DNA of 64,000 nucleotides, taken from the NCBI RefSeq assembly GCF_000758585.1, contig NZ_CP009281.1, forward strand, positions 3,224,001-3,288,000, in the 5' to 3' direction. Under the pieces are notes generated by a model that saw only the letters and a program-made list of their open reading frames with translations, had not been told where the DNA came from and did not search any database. The translations under genes and the position numbers were made by a program. This document shows positions 49,694 to 58,923 of the stretch, in pieces; position 1 is the stretch's first letter, and every line of letters begins with the position of its first letter. This DNA is from Paenibacillus sp. FSL R5-0345 (lineage in GTDB: Bacteria > Bacillota > Bacilli > Paenibacillales > Paenibacillaceae).

Positions 49694-51082
49694 ATGGAAC
49701 GTCAGCTTAGTTTTACAAAGAGTTTCATCATTATCATCTTTATTCTAGCACTTCTGTTTGTATCCATCTTTCTATTGAAAGCGGAGCCGCATATACCGCT
49801 TCTCGTAACAACAATAGGCACGGCCGCCTTACTAGGGATGTTTGGTTTCTCTTGGAAAAAGATCGAATCTGCCATTATTCAAGGGATACAAACGGCCATC
49901 ATGCCGATTCTAATCCTCATGCTGATCGGAATTCTGATCGCGGTATGGATGATGAGCGGTACGGTGCCGTCGCTATTATATTATGGTATGGATTATATTA
50001 ATCCGAATTATTTTGCGGTGAGCGCACTATATGTCACGATCATCGTCTCGATGTTCACTGGGAGCTCATTCACAACAGTAAGCACGATCGGCGTTGCTTT
50101 AATGGGAATTGCTTTAACTACGGGGATTTCCCCAACGCTGGCTGCTGGAGCGATTATCAGTGGGGCTTGCTTTGGTGATAAAATGTCGCCGCTGTCCGAT
50201 ACTACGAATTTTGCACCTGCAGTGGCTGGTATCCCCATATTTACACATATTCGCAATATGGTTTACACTACATTCCCAGCGCTTGTGATCACCACTGTCT
50301 TTTTCTTGTTTGCACCAAAGGGAAATTCGATCGACTTATCCTCGATTAAAGATATTAAGCTTGCCTTACAAGATGGATTTCATATTCACTGGTTAACGCT
50401 GCTATCTCCGCTAGCTGTCATTGTCTGCTCGATTAAGCGGATTCCGATCCTGCCTACGCTAATTGTAGGTATTATCAGTGGTCTTCTTGTGACGGCTTTG
50501 ATTCAACAGCAGACAGAAATCGATGTCTGGTTTAGTGTAATGCAGAGCGGATATAACAGTAATATCGCGAATGAAATGGTTGCTTCTATCGTGAATCGCG
50601 GCGGGATGCAATCGATGATGTGGTCGGTATCTTTAATCTTAATTGCATTATCTTTAGGTGGTTTGATTCAGCATTGTGGCGTCATCGAGGCCTTTTTCCG
50701 TAAACTCATTCAACCACTCAAGCGTAAGAGTAGTATCGTTCTGATGAGCGGTGCTTCATCCATTGCTGTAAATGGCATGACTGGCGAACAGTATTTGTCG
50801 ATCCTTTTGCCAGGGCAAATGTTCAAAGATGAATATAATCGACGAGGCATACCAGCGAAGACATTATCCCGTACATTAGAAGATTGCGGTACGCTAGTTA
50901 ATCCATTGATTCCATGGGGCGTTAGCGGGGCCTTCTTCGCGGTGACTCTGGGTGTACCCGTTATAGAATATGCACCTTATGCGACCTTCTTATGGCTAAG
51001 TCCATTTATCACATTTGCATATGCGTTAATCCCAAGATTGCAAAGAAACTCACTGGGTAAAGATAAAGAAATCTCAAGATAA
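49694..51082 (+). CDS. NhaC-family Na+/H+ antiporter
   Basis: A 462-residue membrane protein with about 12 helices. The core motifs are SGACFGDKMSPLSDTTNFAPAVAG and, in the second half, SIAVNGMTGEQYLSILLPG and LEDCGTLVNPLIPWGVSG, which are typical of NhaC. The family exchanges Na+ for H+ or, in the MleN branch, malate/lactate along with ions; the substrate cannot be fixed here. ATG 49694 is chosen because AAGGAG (49678-49683) is 10 nt upstream; earlier in-frame starts would add a non-conserved basic stretch. Monocistronic. Confidence 0.9.
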   Translation: MERQLSFTKSFIIIIFILALLFVSIFLLKAEPHIPLLVTTIGTAALLGMFGFSWKKIESAIIQGIQTAIMPILILMLIGILIAVWMMSGTVPSLLYYGMDYINPNYFAVSALYVTIIVSMFTGSSFTTVSTIGVALMGIALTTGISPTLAAGAIISGACFGDKMSPLSDTTNFAPAVAGIPIFTHIRNMVYTTFPALVITTVFFLFAPKGNSIDLSSIKDIKLALQDGFHIHWLTLLSPLAVIVCSIKRIPILPTLIVGIISGLLVTALIQQQTEIDVWFSVMQSGYNSNIANEMVASIVNRGGMQSMMWSVSLILIALSLGGLIQHCGVIEAFFRKLIQPLKRKSSIVLMSGASSIAVNGMTGEQYLSILLPGQMFKDEYNRRGIPAKTLSRTLEDCGTLVNPLIPWGVSGAFFAVTLGVPVIEYAPYATFLWLSPFITFAYALIPRLQRNSLGKDKEISR

Positions 51083-51094
51083 TGGACACCTTAT

Positions 51095-51140
51095 GCATTG
51101 ATTCAACGTATATAAAGAATACTATGCGTTGAGTCAATGT
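51095..51140. other. Large inverted repeat between nhaC-like and Eis-like genes
   Basis: ATTGATTCAACG (51097-51108) pairs with CGTTGAGTCAAT (51127-51138) with a single G-T/mismatch position and an 18-nt loop; the outer C-G pair extends it. No T run follows, so it is not a standard terminator for the plus strand. It could be an mRNA 3' end stabiliser or an operator for the downstream gene. Confidence 0.55.
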
Positions 51141-51195
51141 GAACAAGCTAGTATTCTAAGCTGAAAAAGTGGACCATTTATCGGAGGTAATAACA

Positions 51196-52416
51196 GTGAG
51201 TCGCAGTAAGTTACAGGATCGAATCAGATTAGCCAATGTCGAAACTAAGCACGCAGAGCAATTTAATAATCTACTACGTTATGTATTTCAAGTGACCAAC
51301 CGTGATCTGCAGATCTTTGGCTGGGAGAATCGTGAAATCACTCAGGCCAAGTTGCCAGTTCTTAAGTACGCAGATGTTGTAGGTTGGTTTGATGGAGACA
51401 AGCTCATCTCTCAATTAGCTGTATACCCATTTCAGGTTAATATTTTTGGGCATATTTATGAGATGGGTGGACTAACGGGTGTTGGAACCTATCCCGAATA
51501 CGCCAATTTGGGTTTAATGAATAAACTGATGCTTCACGCTTTAACTAAAATGCGGGATCGTAAACAATCGATATCTTATCTTTATCCGTATTCAATCCCT
51601 TATTATAGAAGAAAAGGCTGGGAAATCATCACCGACAAAATATCATTTGAAGTACCGGATACCCAGCTACCCAAACAAAGAAATGTTCCAGGAAACGTAG
51701 AACGAGTAAACATTGAACATCCGGACATCAAAGTGATCTATGATCAGTTTGCAGTGCAGCATCATGGCGCGATGATTCGTAATGAGTTAGCGTGGGAAGA
51801 ATATTTGCGGTGGGATTTAGATGATATGACAGTGGGAATTTATTATAATCACGATGATTTACCCATGGGATATTTGTTATATTGGATTGCCGAGGAGATC
51901 TTCTATATTAAAGAAATGGTATACATTAACGAAGAAGCTCGAACGGGGTTATGGAATTTTATAAGTGCGCATTTTTCAATGATTAAGCTGGTCAAAGGGG
52001 ATATTTATAAAGGGGAACCGTTGTCATTTATATTAGATGATGGGGACATCAAGGAAACGATAGCTCCATATTTTATGGCTCGGATTGTGGATGTTCAATT
52101 ATTTATTGATCAGTATCCGTTTAAACGTCAGGATAAGGATTGTACGCTTATTTTTAACTTGAGCGATCCAATGCTGGAATGGAACCGAGGTACCTTTACG
52201 TTAACCGTAGATAAAGAAGGGAAGGGGACCTTACAACAAGGGGGCGTAAATCCTTCACTTACGATTGATATTCCTACATTAACTACGATGTTAATGGGTT
52301 ATAAGCGGCCAACCTACTTGGCTCGAATCGGCCGTATTCAGACGAATGAAGCCACGATTCTTTTACTTGAAGGATTGATTAGACCAGAGCATCCTTATTT
52401 CTCTGATTATTTTTAA
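51196..52416 (+). CDS. Eis-like GNAT acetyltransferase
   Basis: A 406-residue tripartite protein. The N-terminal GNAT domain has the acetyl-CoA region GLTGVGTYPEYANLGLMNKLM, where the usual RGxG loop is replaced by YANLG. A second GNAT-like domain and a C-terminal SCP2-like part (TLIFNLSDPMLEWNRGTFTL, then PSLTIDIPTLTTMLMGYKRP) follow. This is the arrangement of Eis/YfiO-type enhanced-intracellular-survival acetyltransferases that modify amines, including aminoglycosides in some species. GTG 51196 follows GGAGGT by 7 nt. No resistance claim is made. Confidence 0.87.
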   Translation: MSRSKLQDRIRLANVETKHAEQFNNLLRYVFQVTNRDLQIFGWENREITQAKLPVLKYADVVGWFDGDKLISQLAVYPFQVNIFGHIYEMGGLTGVGTYPEYANLGLMNKLMLHALTKMRDRKQSISYLYPYSIPYYRRKGWEIITDKISFEVPDTQLPKQRNVPGNVERVNIEHPDIKVIYDQFAVQHHGAMIRNELAWEEYLRWDLDDMTVGIYYNHDDLPMGYLLYWIAEEIFYIKEMVYINEEARTGLWNFISAHFSMIKLVKGDIYKGEPLSFILDDGDIKETIAPYFMARIVDVQLFIDQYPFKRQDKDCTLIFNLSDPMLEWNRGTFTLTVDKEGKGTLQQGGVNPSLTIDIPTLTTMLMGYKRPTYLARIGRIQTNEATILLLEGLIRPEHPYFSDYF

Positions 52417-52431
52417 AAGGTACGAACCTGT

Positions 52432-52466
52432 AAAGCATACTCAATTGAGTGTGCTTTTTTGGTCTT
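52432..52466 (+). terminator. Terminator after the Eis-like gene
   Basis: AAAGCATACTCAATTGAGTGTGCTTT is a near-perfect palindrome followed by T residues. Confidence 0.8.
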
Positions 52467-52516
52467 TTTATAGTAGAATAATCTCTCAGCAACACAATAT
52501 GATATGAGGTGTAAGA

Positions 52517-52840
52517 ATGGCAATTAATTTTACTAAACCAATGATCAATAAATTTCAACAAGAAATTACGGAGCTTGAAAACAAAATCAAGAACACGCAG
52601 AACAAAAAAGAAAAATCCAAATTCAAAATTAATCAATTAGAACAGGATATGAAATTTAGCAAGTCGCACACGGATTTAAGTAGTAAAATGACCCGTATCA
52701 AAAAGCTAAATGATGAGGTAAAGACTTTAAATCGTTTGCAATCTGATCTGTCAAAAGAGTTAACCGCGAAGAAAAACGCTCTAAAAAAAATCCAAGCGAA
52801 TGAAACCGCATCTGCTACGAAAAATCCTACCAAAGAATAA
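52517..52840 (+). CDS. Small coiled-coil protein
   Basis: A 107-residue, highly charged, Lys/Asn-rich protein predicted to be almost fully helical. Heptad-like spacing of I/L runs from about 10 to 95 (KFQQEITELENKIKN, KSKFKINQLEQDM, TRIKKLNDEVKTL). No membrane segment or signal peptide. The function is unknown. GAGGTG precedes the ATG. It is convergent with endonuclease IV and ends in a compact terminator. Confidence 0.75.
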   Translation: MAINFTKPMINKFQQEITELENKIKNTQNKKEKSKFKINQLEQDMKFSKSHTDLSSKMTRIKKLNDEVKTLNRLQSDLSKELTAKKNALKKIQANETASATKNPTKE

Positions 52841-52859
52841 TTGATTATATTGATAGAGG

Positions 52860-52881
52860 CCGCATTTTTTTGCGGTTTTTT
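52860..52881 (+). terminator. Terminator after the coiled-coil gene
   Basis: CCGCA-TTTTTT-TGCGG followed by TTTTTT; the T-rich loop is unusual. Confidence 0.75.
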
Positions 52882-53755
52882 ATTTTTTTATAGGCTCATC
52901 AGTTTCTCCTCTTAACAAGGATATCTCATGCTTATAAGGTGCATTGACATATTTTTTTTCACCGATGGAGGGGGTCTCTAGGAGTTTGGGAATGGTCGAT
53001 AGTTGAGGATGGTGGACTACATATCGCAGTGCCTGAAGGCCAATATATCCATGTCCGATATTTTCGTGCCGGTCTTTTCGTGAGCCCATGATATTCTTTG
53101 AATCATTTATGTGAATGGCCTTTAGGCGCTTTATTCCAATTACGCGATCGAATTGATCCAATATGCCATCAAAATCTTCTCTTACATTATAACCAGCATC
53201 ATGAATATGGCATGTATCCAAACAAATCGACAACCGCTCATTGTACTTCACTCCATCAATAATAGCCGCAAGTTCCTCAAAAGAGACACCACACTCACTG
53301 CCTTTTCCCGCCATGGTTTCTAATGAAACCTGAACATTCCGTTTATCTGACAGTACTTCGTTCAAGCCTTCAACGATCCGAGAGATTCCGGCCTGTGGGC
53401 CAGCACCAACATGGGAACCGGGATGGAGGACAATCTGTGTAGAGCCTAAAGCTTCGGTTCTTATAATTTCTGATTGAAGAAACGTAATACTGTGCTCAAA
53501 GACCTGTGCAGATAACGTATTTCCTAAATTAACAATAAACGGAGCATGCACAACAATATTAGAAATGCCGTTAACTTTCATGTGAGCTTGTCCAGCTTCA
53601 ATATTCAAAGCATCAATGGGTTTGCGACGTGTATTATGAGGGGCACCGGTATAAATTAGGAAAGTGGTCGCTCCATAAGATGCTGCCTCTTCACTAGCTC
53701 GAAGGAGCATCTTTGGCCCAGTCATGGATACATGTGACCCTAGGAGTAAAGACAT
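52880..53755 (-). CDS. nfo: Deoxyribonuclease IV (endonuclease IV, AP endonuclease)
   Basis: A 291-residue TIM-barrel AP endonuclease of base-excision repair using a trinuclear zinc centre. Motifs: LGSHVSM at the start, [68 protein letters not shown] in segments, and LLETPS; these hold the usual His/Glu/Asp ligands. ATG 53755 is chosen because the family begins directly with this strand; an ATG five codons upstream is possible and neither has a strong ribosome binding site. Monocistronic. Confidence 0.94.
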   Translation of the reverse strand: MSLLLGSHVSMTGPKMLLRASEEAASYGATTFLIYTGAPHNTRRKPIDALNIEAGQAHMKVNGISNIVVHAPFIVNLGNTLSAQVFEHSITFLQSEIIRTEALGSTQIVLHPGSHVGAGPQAGISRIVEGLNEVLSDKRNVQVSLETMAGKGSECGVSFEELAAIIDGVKYNERLSICLDTCHIHDAGYNVREDFDGILDQFDRVIGIKRLKAIHINDSKNIMGSRKDRHENIGHGYIGLQALRYVVHHPQLSTIPKLLETPSIGEKKYVNAPYKHEISLLRGETDEPIKK

Positions 53756-53919
53756 CTGATTTACACACATCCATTCTTCATTGAAAGAGCTCCATTTATC
53801 GTCATTATAGGTCTATTAATATTTGTAAAAGGATCAGATTATATGTATACCAGCGTAGGTAAAGGTTATCTCGACCAACTATCTTCTGGGGAGACAACCT
53901 TTACCATCAACAATGATCG

Positions 53920-54918
53920 CTATTCAGCAGCACTAATCGTCTCGCCTTGGATCGGCTTCAATCCTTTCTCCCATCTAACAGGGATAGAACGAGAGTTGAA
54001 CAAATCTACGCCGTCTGAGATCTGGAAATGTAAATGGGGCTCGCTAGTGTTGCCTGAGTTACCTGTCAGCCCAATGATATCGCCTTTTTTAACTTTATCG
54101 CCCGGCTTAACTGTAATTGAACCTTTTTTGAGATGAGCCAGATGACTGTATTCACCTCCGTGATCAATGACCACGTTATTGCCGGTTGCTTGGTTTGGAT
54201 TCATGACACCGACAGGTTCATTATCTTTAATATCATTCACGACCGATACGATTGTACCATCCGCAGGGGCGAGAATATTTGTCCCAAAGGCATAATAGCT
54301 TTTGTTTTTCAGCGGATCTCCTTTATAAGAGTAGTTATTCTTGGCTTGGATGAAATCATAAGCGTAACGCTGAATTTCTACTTCATAGTGATAATTCACA
54401 AGTACATTCGCTCCGCCCCAAAATACAAACCAGTCGCCTTGGAACGGTAATGCATATTCATGCTTACTAAGCTTCATGTCGGTTTCAGGGGAAGCTTTCA
54501 GTTCTTGAATCTGGATTAATGAAATGGTTCCATCCGGATCAAACATTCCGATAAGCCCTTTATTACCCGCATCACTGACCCATGTACGTCGATCAAATCC
54601 ATTAAGCTGCATAGCGGAAGCCTTGTTCAGTGTCTGTATATCCTTAGTGAATTCCTTAGCGGTCTCAGCTAATTCAGCTTCACTCACCTCATCCTTCAAA
54701 GGCTGACTGAAGTGGGAATACATTTCTTTATAGTTCCCTTTAAGCAGAAATTTTGGCAGATTATCAGGCAGGAACACTGATTCTTTTGATTCTCTATCAT
54801 TCATTTCCGCTTTTCCTCCTCCACAAGCTGTTAATAGCAAGGTAAGAAATCCAATTGCCAAAGCTGTTTTTGCTGACATTCCCGGTTTATTGATAATTTT
54901 CTTAGAGCTGTTTTTCAA
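53920..54918 (-). CDS. M23-family metallopeptidase lipoprotein
   Basis: A 332-residue lipoprotein with lipobox LTAC after a hydrophobic segment. Residues about 50-130 form a DUF3887-like helical/beta part (LLKGNYKEMYSHFSQPLKDEVSE in segments). The C-terminal domain is LytM/M23: QRYAYDFI, ILAPADGTIVSV, GNNVVIDHGGEYSHLAHLKKG, GDIIGLTGNSGNTSEPHLHFQ. The His of the usual HxxxD ligand motif is replaced (Q-R-Y-A-Y-D), so its zinc site may be altered or completed by another residue. It would cleave or bind peptidoglycan peptide links. TTG 54918 follows GGGAGGTG; divergent from a two-component system. Confidence 0.87.
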   Translation of the reverse strand: MKNSSKKIINKPGMSAKTALAIGFLTLLLTACGGGKAEMNDRESKESVFLPDNLPKFLLKGNYKEMYSHFSQPLKDEVSEAELAETAKEFTKDIQTLNKASAMQLNGFDRRTWVSDAGNKGLIGMFDPDGTISLIQIQELKASPETDMKLSKHEYALPFQGDWFVFWGGANVLVNYHYEVEIQRYAYDFIQAKNNYSYKGDPLKNKSYYAFGTNILAPADGTIVSVVNDIKDNEPVGVMNPNQATGNNVVIDHGGEYSHLAHLKKGSITVKPGDKVKKGDIIGLTGNSGNTSEPHLHFQISDGVDLFNSRSIPVRWEKGLKPIQGETISAAE

Positions 54919-55112
54919 GAATATCACCTCCCAATAGTTAAATTGTAGCAAATGAGTCTTAGCTCTTCTGAAACGCAGTATTAATACGCTCTTAACTTTT
55001 TGAGGAGTAGACGAATACGAATTAAGCTTCCGTTAAGGAACGTGCGATTGATCGCGTATAAAATCATGCTATGATGATAAATACATCGGTTATTCGGAAA
55101 GGGAATTTCACA

Positions 55113-55868
55113 ATGAATGAAGCTTCGATTTTGCTTGTGGATGATGAACAATCGCTTTTGGAGATTATGGAAACAGTGCTGCGTAAGGAAGGTTATATAA
55201 ATATTGATACTGTGGTAACGGGTGAAGAAGCTATTAGTGCCTGTGAAGCCAAAAAATACGATTTGATTGTATTGGATGTAATGCTGCCGGGACGCAGTGG
55301 TATTGAGATCTGTCCTTTTATTCGGCAGACGACGGATGCACCTATCTTATTTCTTACTGCTCGAACCTCTGATTTTGATAAGCTGACTGGATTTGCTATA
55401 GGGGGAGATGATTATATCACCAAGCCCTTTAATCCACTCGAAGTGGTTGCTCGTATAAGAGCGCAGCTGCGGAGGTACTTGAGTTCGCCGAACTATAACA
55501 GTGCTGAAAAGAAAGCGGGGCCCGTTCTTAGTAAATCTTCGAACGTTTACGATTACGGGAGATTTACACTAGATGAAGCAGCAGGGGAGCTGCTGGTTGA
55601 GGGAGAGCCGGTCTCTTGTCCGGCCCTTGTATTCCAGTTGCTCTTGTTCTTATGCAAACATCCCAATCAAATCTTCAGCAAAAGCGAATTATATGAAAGA
55701 GTTTGGGGTGAAGAATCGTTAAGTGACGATAACACGGTCATGGTACACATTCACCGTATTAGAGAACGGATTGAAGCTGACCCATCTGATCCGAAATTTA
55801 TCGTTAACGTTAGAGGTCTTGGTTACAAGCTGGTTAAAGTAGAACGCCAAGGGTTGTTTATGCCATGA
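55113..55868 (+). CDS. OmpR/PhoB-type response regulator
   Basis: A 251-residue regulator. The receiver domain has the acidic pair VDDEQ, phospho-acceptor D55 in LIVLDVMLPG, T in FLTARTS and K in YITKPFNP. A linker of about 30 residues with a Ser/Lys-rich stretch precedes the winged-helix DNA-binding domain (LVFQLLLFLCKHPNQIFSK then TVMVHIHRIRERIE and VRGLGYKL). ATG 55113 follows AAAGGGA. Its stop overlaps the start of the histidine kinase gene. The divergent M23 lipoprotein is a possible target. Confidence 0.93.
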   Translation: MNEASILLVDDEQSLLEIMETVLRKEGYINIDTVVTGEEAISACEAKKYDLIVLDVMLPGRSGIEICPFIRQTTDAPILFLTARTSDFDKLTGFAIGGDDYITKPFNPLEVVARIRAQLRRYLSSPNYNSAEKKAGPVLSKSSNVYDYGRFTLDEAAGELLVEGEPVSCPALVFQLLLFLCKHPNQIFSKSELYERVWGEESLSDDNTVMVHIHRIRERIEADPSDPKFIVNVRGLGYKLVKVERQGLFMP

Positions 55869-57616
55869 ATATCAAGCGACGGCTAACGTTAAAGTTTGTA
55901 CTGCAGCTTGCAATTACAGGTGTAGTAGTTCTCTCTATATCTGCTGTAACGCTGACTTGGATCCTACTGCGGTTTCTTGATATCAGCCTCACGCGTGATT
56001 TTGCCAATGTTGGTCTTGAGCAATTGGTGGAATCATCTAAGATTGATGAGGATGGGATACATTTTGCCCCAAGTTTACTGGAACAAGTGAAGAAAAATAA
56101 AGGCTGGCTACAAAGTCTTAATGAAGATGGGCAAGTTGAAAGTGCCTATAATACACCTAAAGATGTACCTAATCATTATGGTCCTGGAGAAGTAGTTGCC
56201 TATTGGATGGGTGCTCAGCCGTTTCCTTATCAACTGGCCCTTTGGATTCAAGAAAAGAATGGTAAGCAGTTCACACTGGTATATGGTGCACCTAATGTAT
56301 TAGATCCTCTACTAAAGAAAGTGAAAGAAGCTTCATTCACAGATGTAAATGGGGAGTCGTTACTTCCAGAGGATCTTGAAAAAGAGATTAAATCGGCACA
56401 GGCTTTTGTTCAACTTATAGATTCGTCAGGTAAGGAAATGCTCTCGTATAACAGACCAAATATGATCCCCACCGAGTATTCCGTCCCAGAGCTAGCACTT
56501 CGCACAATGTACAGTGATCGATATGGCTACCATGTGCTATCTTCTTTTGATAAGGAGTCAGGTCGTACCTGGATCATTGGAGAACCTAATATCAAAGGAA
56601 CAGATCCAGGAAAAACTGTTTGGGTACCTGAAGAGGTTAAAGTAGTAATCATAGGCTCATCTGTCATGCTTATCGCTTTATTGATCGCGTTCGTGTTGCT
56701 CTCCTTATGGCAAGCGCATCGTTTTGGTGCACCTATGCTACATATGCTCGTATGGCTCGATTCCATCGGAAATGCCATTTATACAGAACCTACGGATCGT
56801 AAAGGACATCGCCGCAGTCGAACACCCGCCGGGAAATGGAGACGAAGATTCCGTGTTTTTGCTGATGTGATGGTCTCGATTGAGAAATTATCGGCAACCT
56901 TGAAGAGAGATCAAGTGATGCGGGAGGAGACGGAGAGCTTACGTGAGGAATGGATTGCCGGTGTTACTCATGATTTGAAAACCCCATTATCCTCTATCAC
57001 AGGATATGCCCATTTACTGGCGGAGCCCTCATATGATTGGTCGAATGAGGAAGTCCGTAAGTTTACGACAACGATGCTAGATAAATCGGCTCATATGGAC
57101 ATGCTGATCAGTGATCTTGCGATGACCTATCGTCTAAAGTCAGGAATTAAACCGCCTGAATTGATGGAAGTTGAATTAAACACTTGGCTGAAACAGGCTC
57201 TCGATCAGGCTGCTGCTAATCCTGCTTATGGGAAGCAGCGAATTGTATTTCACCCTGCACATACCGAAGTTAGAGCTCAATTGTATACGCCTTGGTTAGA
57301 TAGGGTTGTCAACAATTTAACTGCGAATGCGCTGCTCCATAACCCACCGGATACCAAGCTAACTGTCTCGCTAATTCTTAAAGGTAAGAACAGCGGATTT
57401 ATCATTCAATTTGCTGACGACGGTGATGGAATGGATGAAGAAACAATGATTCGGTTATTTGAGCGATATTATCGTGGTACGGATACAGCAACTACCTCCA
57501 ACGGTTCTGGCCTTGGCATGGCGATCTCTAAAGGATTGATCGAATGCATGGGTGGTCAGATTGTTGTTGAGAGTCAAGCAGGTAAAGGGACAATTATTAA
57601 GTTAATATGGAGCTGA
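55865..57616 (+). CDS. Sensor histidine kinase
   Basis: A 583-residue kinase. Membrane helices are at about 11-33 and 258-280, bounding an extracellular sensor region of about 220 residues with no recognisable ligand domain. A basic cytoplasmic linker follows (RKGHRRSRTPAGKWRRRFRV). The H-box is AGVTHDLKTPLSSI (H369), with N-box DRVVNNLTANALLHNP and G-boxes DDGDGMD and GSGLGMAI. It overlaps the response-regulator gene by 4 nt (ATGA), so the pair is translationally coupled. The signal is probably envelope-related, by context with the M23 lipoprotein. Confidence 0.92.
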   Translation: MNIKRRLTLKFVLQLAITGVVVLSISAVTLTWILLRFLDISLTRDFANVGLEQLVESSKIDEDGIHFAPSLLEQVKKNKGWLQSLNEDGQVESAYNTPKDVPNHYGPGEVVAYWMGAQPFPYQLALWIQEKNGKQFTLVYGAPNVLDPLLKKVKEASFTDVNGESLLPEDLEKEIKSAQAFVQLIDSSGKEMLSYNRPNMIPTEYSVPELALRTMYSDRYGYHVLSSFDKESGRTWIIGEPNIKGTDPGKTVWVPEEVKVVIIGSSVMLIALLIAFVLLSLWQAHRFGAPMLHMLVWLDSIGNAIYTEPTDRKGHRRSRTPAGKWRRRFRVFADVMVSIEKLSATLKRDQVMREETESLREEWIAGVTHDLKTPLSSITGYAHLLAEPSYDWSNEEVRKFTTTMLDKSAHMDMLISDLAMTYRLKSGIKPPELMEVELNTWLKQALDQAAANPAYGKQRIVFHPAHTEVRAQLYTPWLDRVVNNLTANALLHNPPDTKLTVSLILKGKNSGFIIQFADDGDGMDEETMIRLFERYYRGTDTATTSNGSGLGMAISKGLIECMGGQIVVESQAGKGTIIKLIWS

Positions 57617-57630
57617 GATATTCATTCAAG

Positions 57631-57668
57631 CCCTCGCTGTATTCCAACCGGAAACAGTGAGGGTTATT
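57631..57668 (+). terminator. Likely terminator of the two-component operon
   Basis: CCCTCGCTGT pairs with ACAGTGAGGG around a 13-nt loop; the following T tract is weak. Confidence 0.6.
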
Positions 57669-57708
57669 TGTACTTATTAGGTTTAAGAAGGCTAGAAATA
57701 TAAAGGAG

Positions 57709-57744
57709 TTGACATTCTTTTTAATTGTAACTACAATAGTTACA
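57709..57744 (+). promoter_or_regulatory. Promoter overlapped by a perfect palindromic operator
   Basis: TTGACA (57709-57714) and TACAAT (57732-57737) are spaced by 17 nt. TGTAACTA-CAA-TAGTTACA (57726-57744), a perfect 8-3-8 palindrome, covers the -10 element. This form (GTAACTA...TAGTTAC) resembles operators of HxlR-type redox or quinone sensors controlling quinone reductases. No HxlR gene is in the window. Confidence 0.8.
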
Positions 57745-57801
57745 GGTTAACAAATATTATTAAATGGATTATTACAATCCTAATTTGAGGAGGCAATCAA
57801 C

Positions 57802-58668
57802 ATGAAAATAGCTATTACAGGTGCAACAGGTCATTTCGGATCATTAGTTATAGAATCACTACTTAAAAGTGTGTCCGCAGGGGATCTTGTAGTTAGTGTT
57901 CGGAATCCAGATAAAGCAAGTGCTCTGAAAGCGCGTGGAGTGGAAGTCCGCCAAGGGGACTTTGATAAACCGGAGACACTGGATGTAGCCTTTGCCGGTG
58001 TGGATCGACTGCTAATTGTATCTTCAGATGGAGATAACGAGACTCGGATTCGCCAACATAAAGCAGCTATTGATGCTGCCGCCAAAGCAGGTGTTGGATT
58101 CATTGCTTATACAAGCGTAGGACATGCAGAGAAGAGTGAGCTGTTCCTTGCTGAAGTACACCGTGTAACAGAAGAGGCCATTCGAGCAACCGGAATTCCT
58201 TACAGCTTCCTTCGCAACAATTGGTATATGGAGAATGAGGTTGGATCTATTCAAGGAGTAGTAGCAGGTGCCCCATGGGTAACTTCTGCCGGTAGCGGTA
58301 AAGTTGGCTGGGCAGCACGAGGAGATTATGCAGAAGCTGCTGCTAATGTTCTAACAGGAGATGGACATGAGAATACCATTTATGAATTGTCTGGCAAACC
58401 TTTAACACAAGAAGAACTGACTGAAATTGTAAGTGGAGTAATTGGTAAAGAAATCAAAGTGCTGCAGGTTGACGACGAAGCTTATGCGAAAATTATGGCT
58501 GAAGTCGGTGTACCAGAAGCTGCTCTGCCATTCGTTGTGGCGATTCAACGTGGTATTCGCGAAGGATGGCTGAATATTGAAAGTGGCGATCTGGAGAAAG
58601 TACTGAATCGTCCTGCCACTCCGCTAGCCGAAGTCGTTCGTGATCTAGTAAATAATTTGCAAGCTTAA
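57802..58668 (+). CDS. NmrA-like SDR, NAD(P)H:quinone oxidoreductase type (QorB/YtfG-like)
   Basis: A 288-residue atypical short-chain dehydrogenase. The N-terminal motif is ITGATGHFGSLVIESLL, followed by SVRNPDKASAL (NADP-preferring Arg) and QGDFDKPETL. YTSVGHA and FLRNNWYMEN are characteristic of the QorB/YtfG branch, which reduces quinones. GAGGAGG precedes the ATG. The promoter with a quinone-sensor-like operator supports a role in quinone or electrophile detoxification. A long hairpin terminator follows. Confidence 0.9.
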   Translation: MKIAITGATGHFGSLVIESLLKSVSAGDLVVSVRNPDKASALKARGVEVRQGDFDKPETLDVAFAGVDRLLIVSSDGDNETRIRQHKAAIDAAAKAGVGFIAYTSVGHAEKSELFLAEVHRVTEEAIRATGIPYSFLRNNWYMENEVGSIQGVVAGAPWVTSAGSGKVGWAARGDYAEAAANVLTGDGHENTIYELSGKPLTQEELTEIVSGVIGKEIKVLQVDDEAYAKIMAEVGVPEAALPFVVAIQRGIREGWLNIESGDLEKVLNRPATPLAEVVRDLVNNLQA

Positions 58669-58685
58669 ACCATGTAACAAGATGT

Positions 58686-58727
58686 AAGGCTTCTTCTCGG
58701 TGAATAACCAGAGGAAGCCTTTTTTTA
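58686..58727 (+). terminator. Terminator after the SDR gene
   Basis: AAGGCTTCTTCT pairs with AGAGGAAGCCTT, followed by a T run. Confidence 0.88.
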
Positions 58728-58923
58728 ATGCTCTATTAACAACAATGATAAAGATTTCGTGAATATTCACTATTTTGACGGGGCAATTGTCCGAACATAT
58801 GATAATGTAATAATGATATAATAGAAAACATATGTGAACTGTTCGTGTAATGAGAATAATTGAATCGAAGAGTACGATATCAAAGCCTTGGGATCAGTTA
58901 ACAAAGAGAAGGGGATGAATATC

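Noticed and set aside
53843..54136. Plus-strand frame of 97 codons
   Set aside because: Antisense to the M23 lipoprotein, without a ribosome binding site or known motifs.
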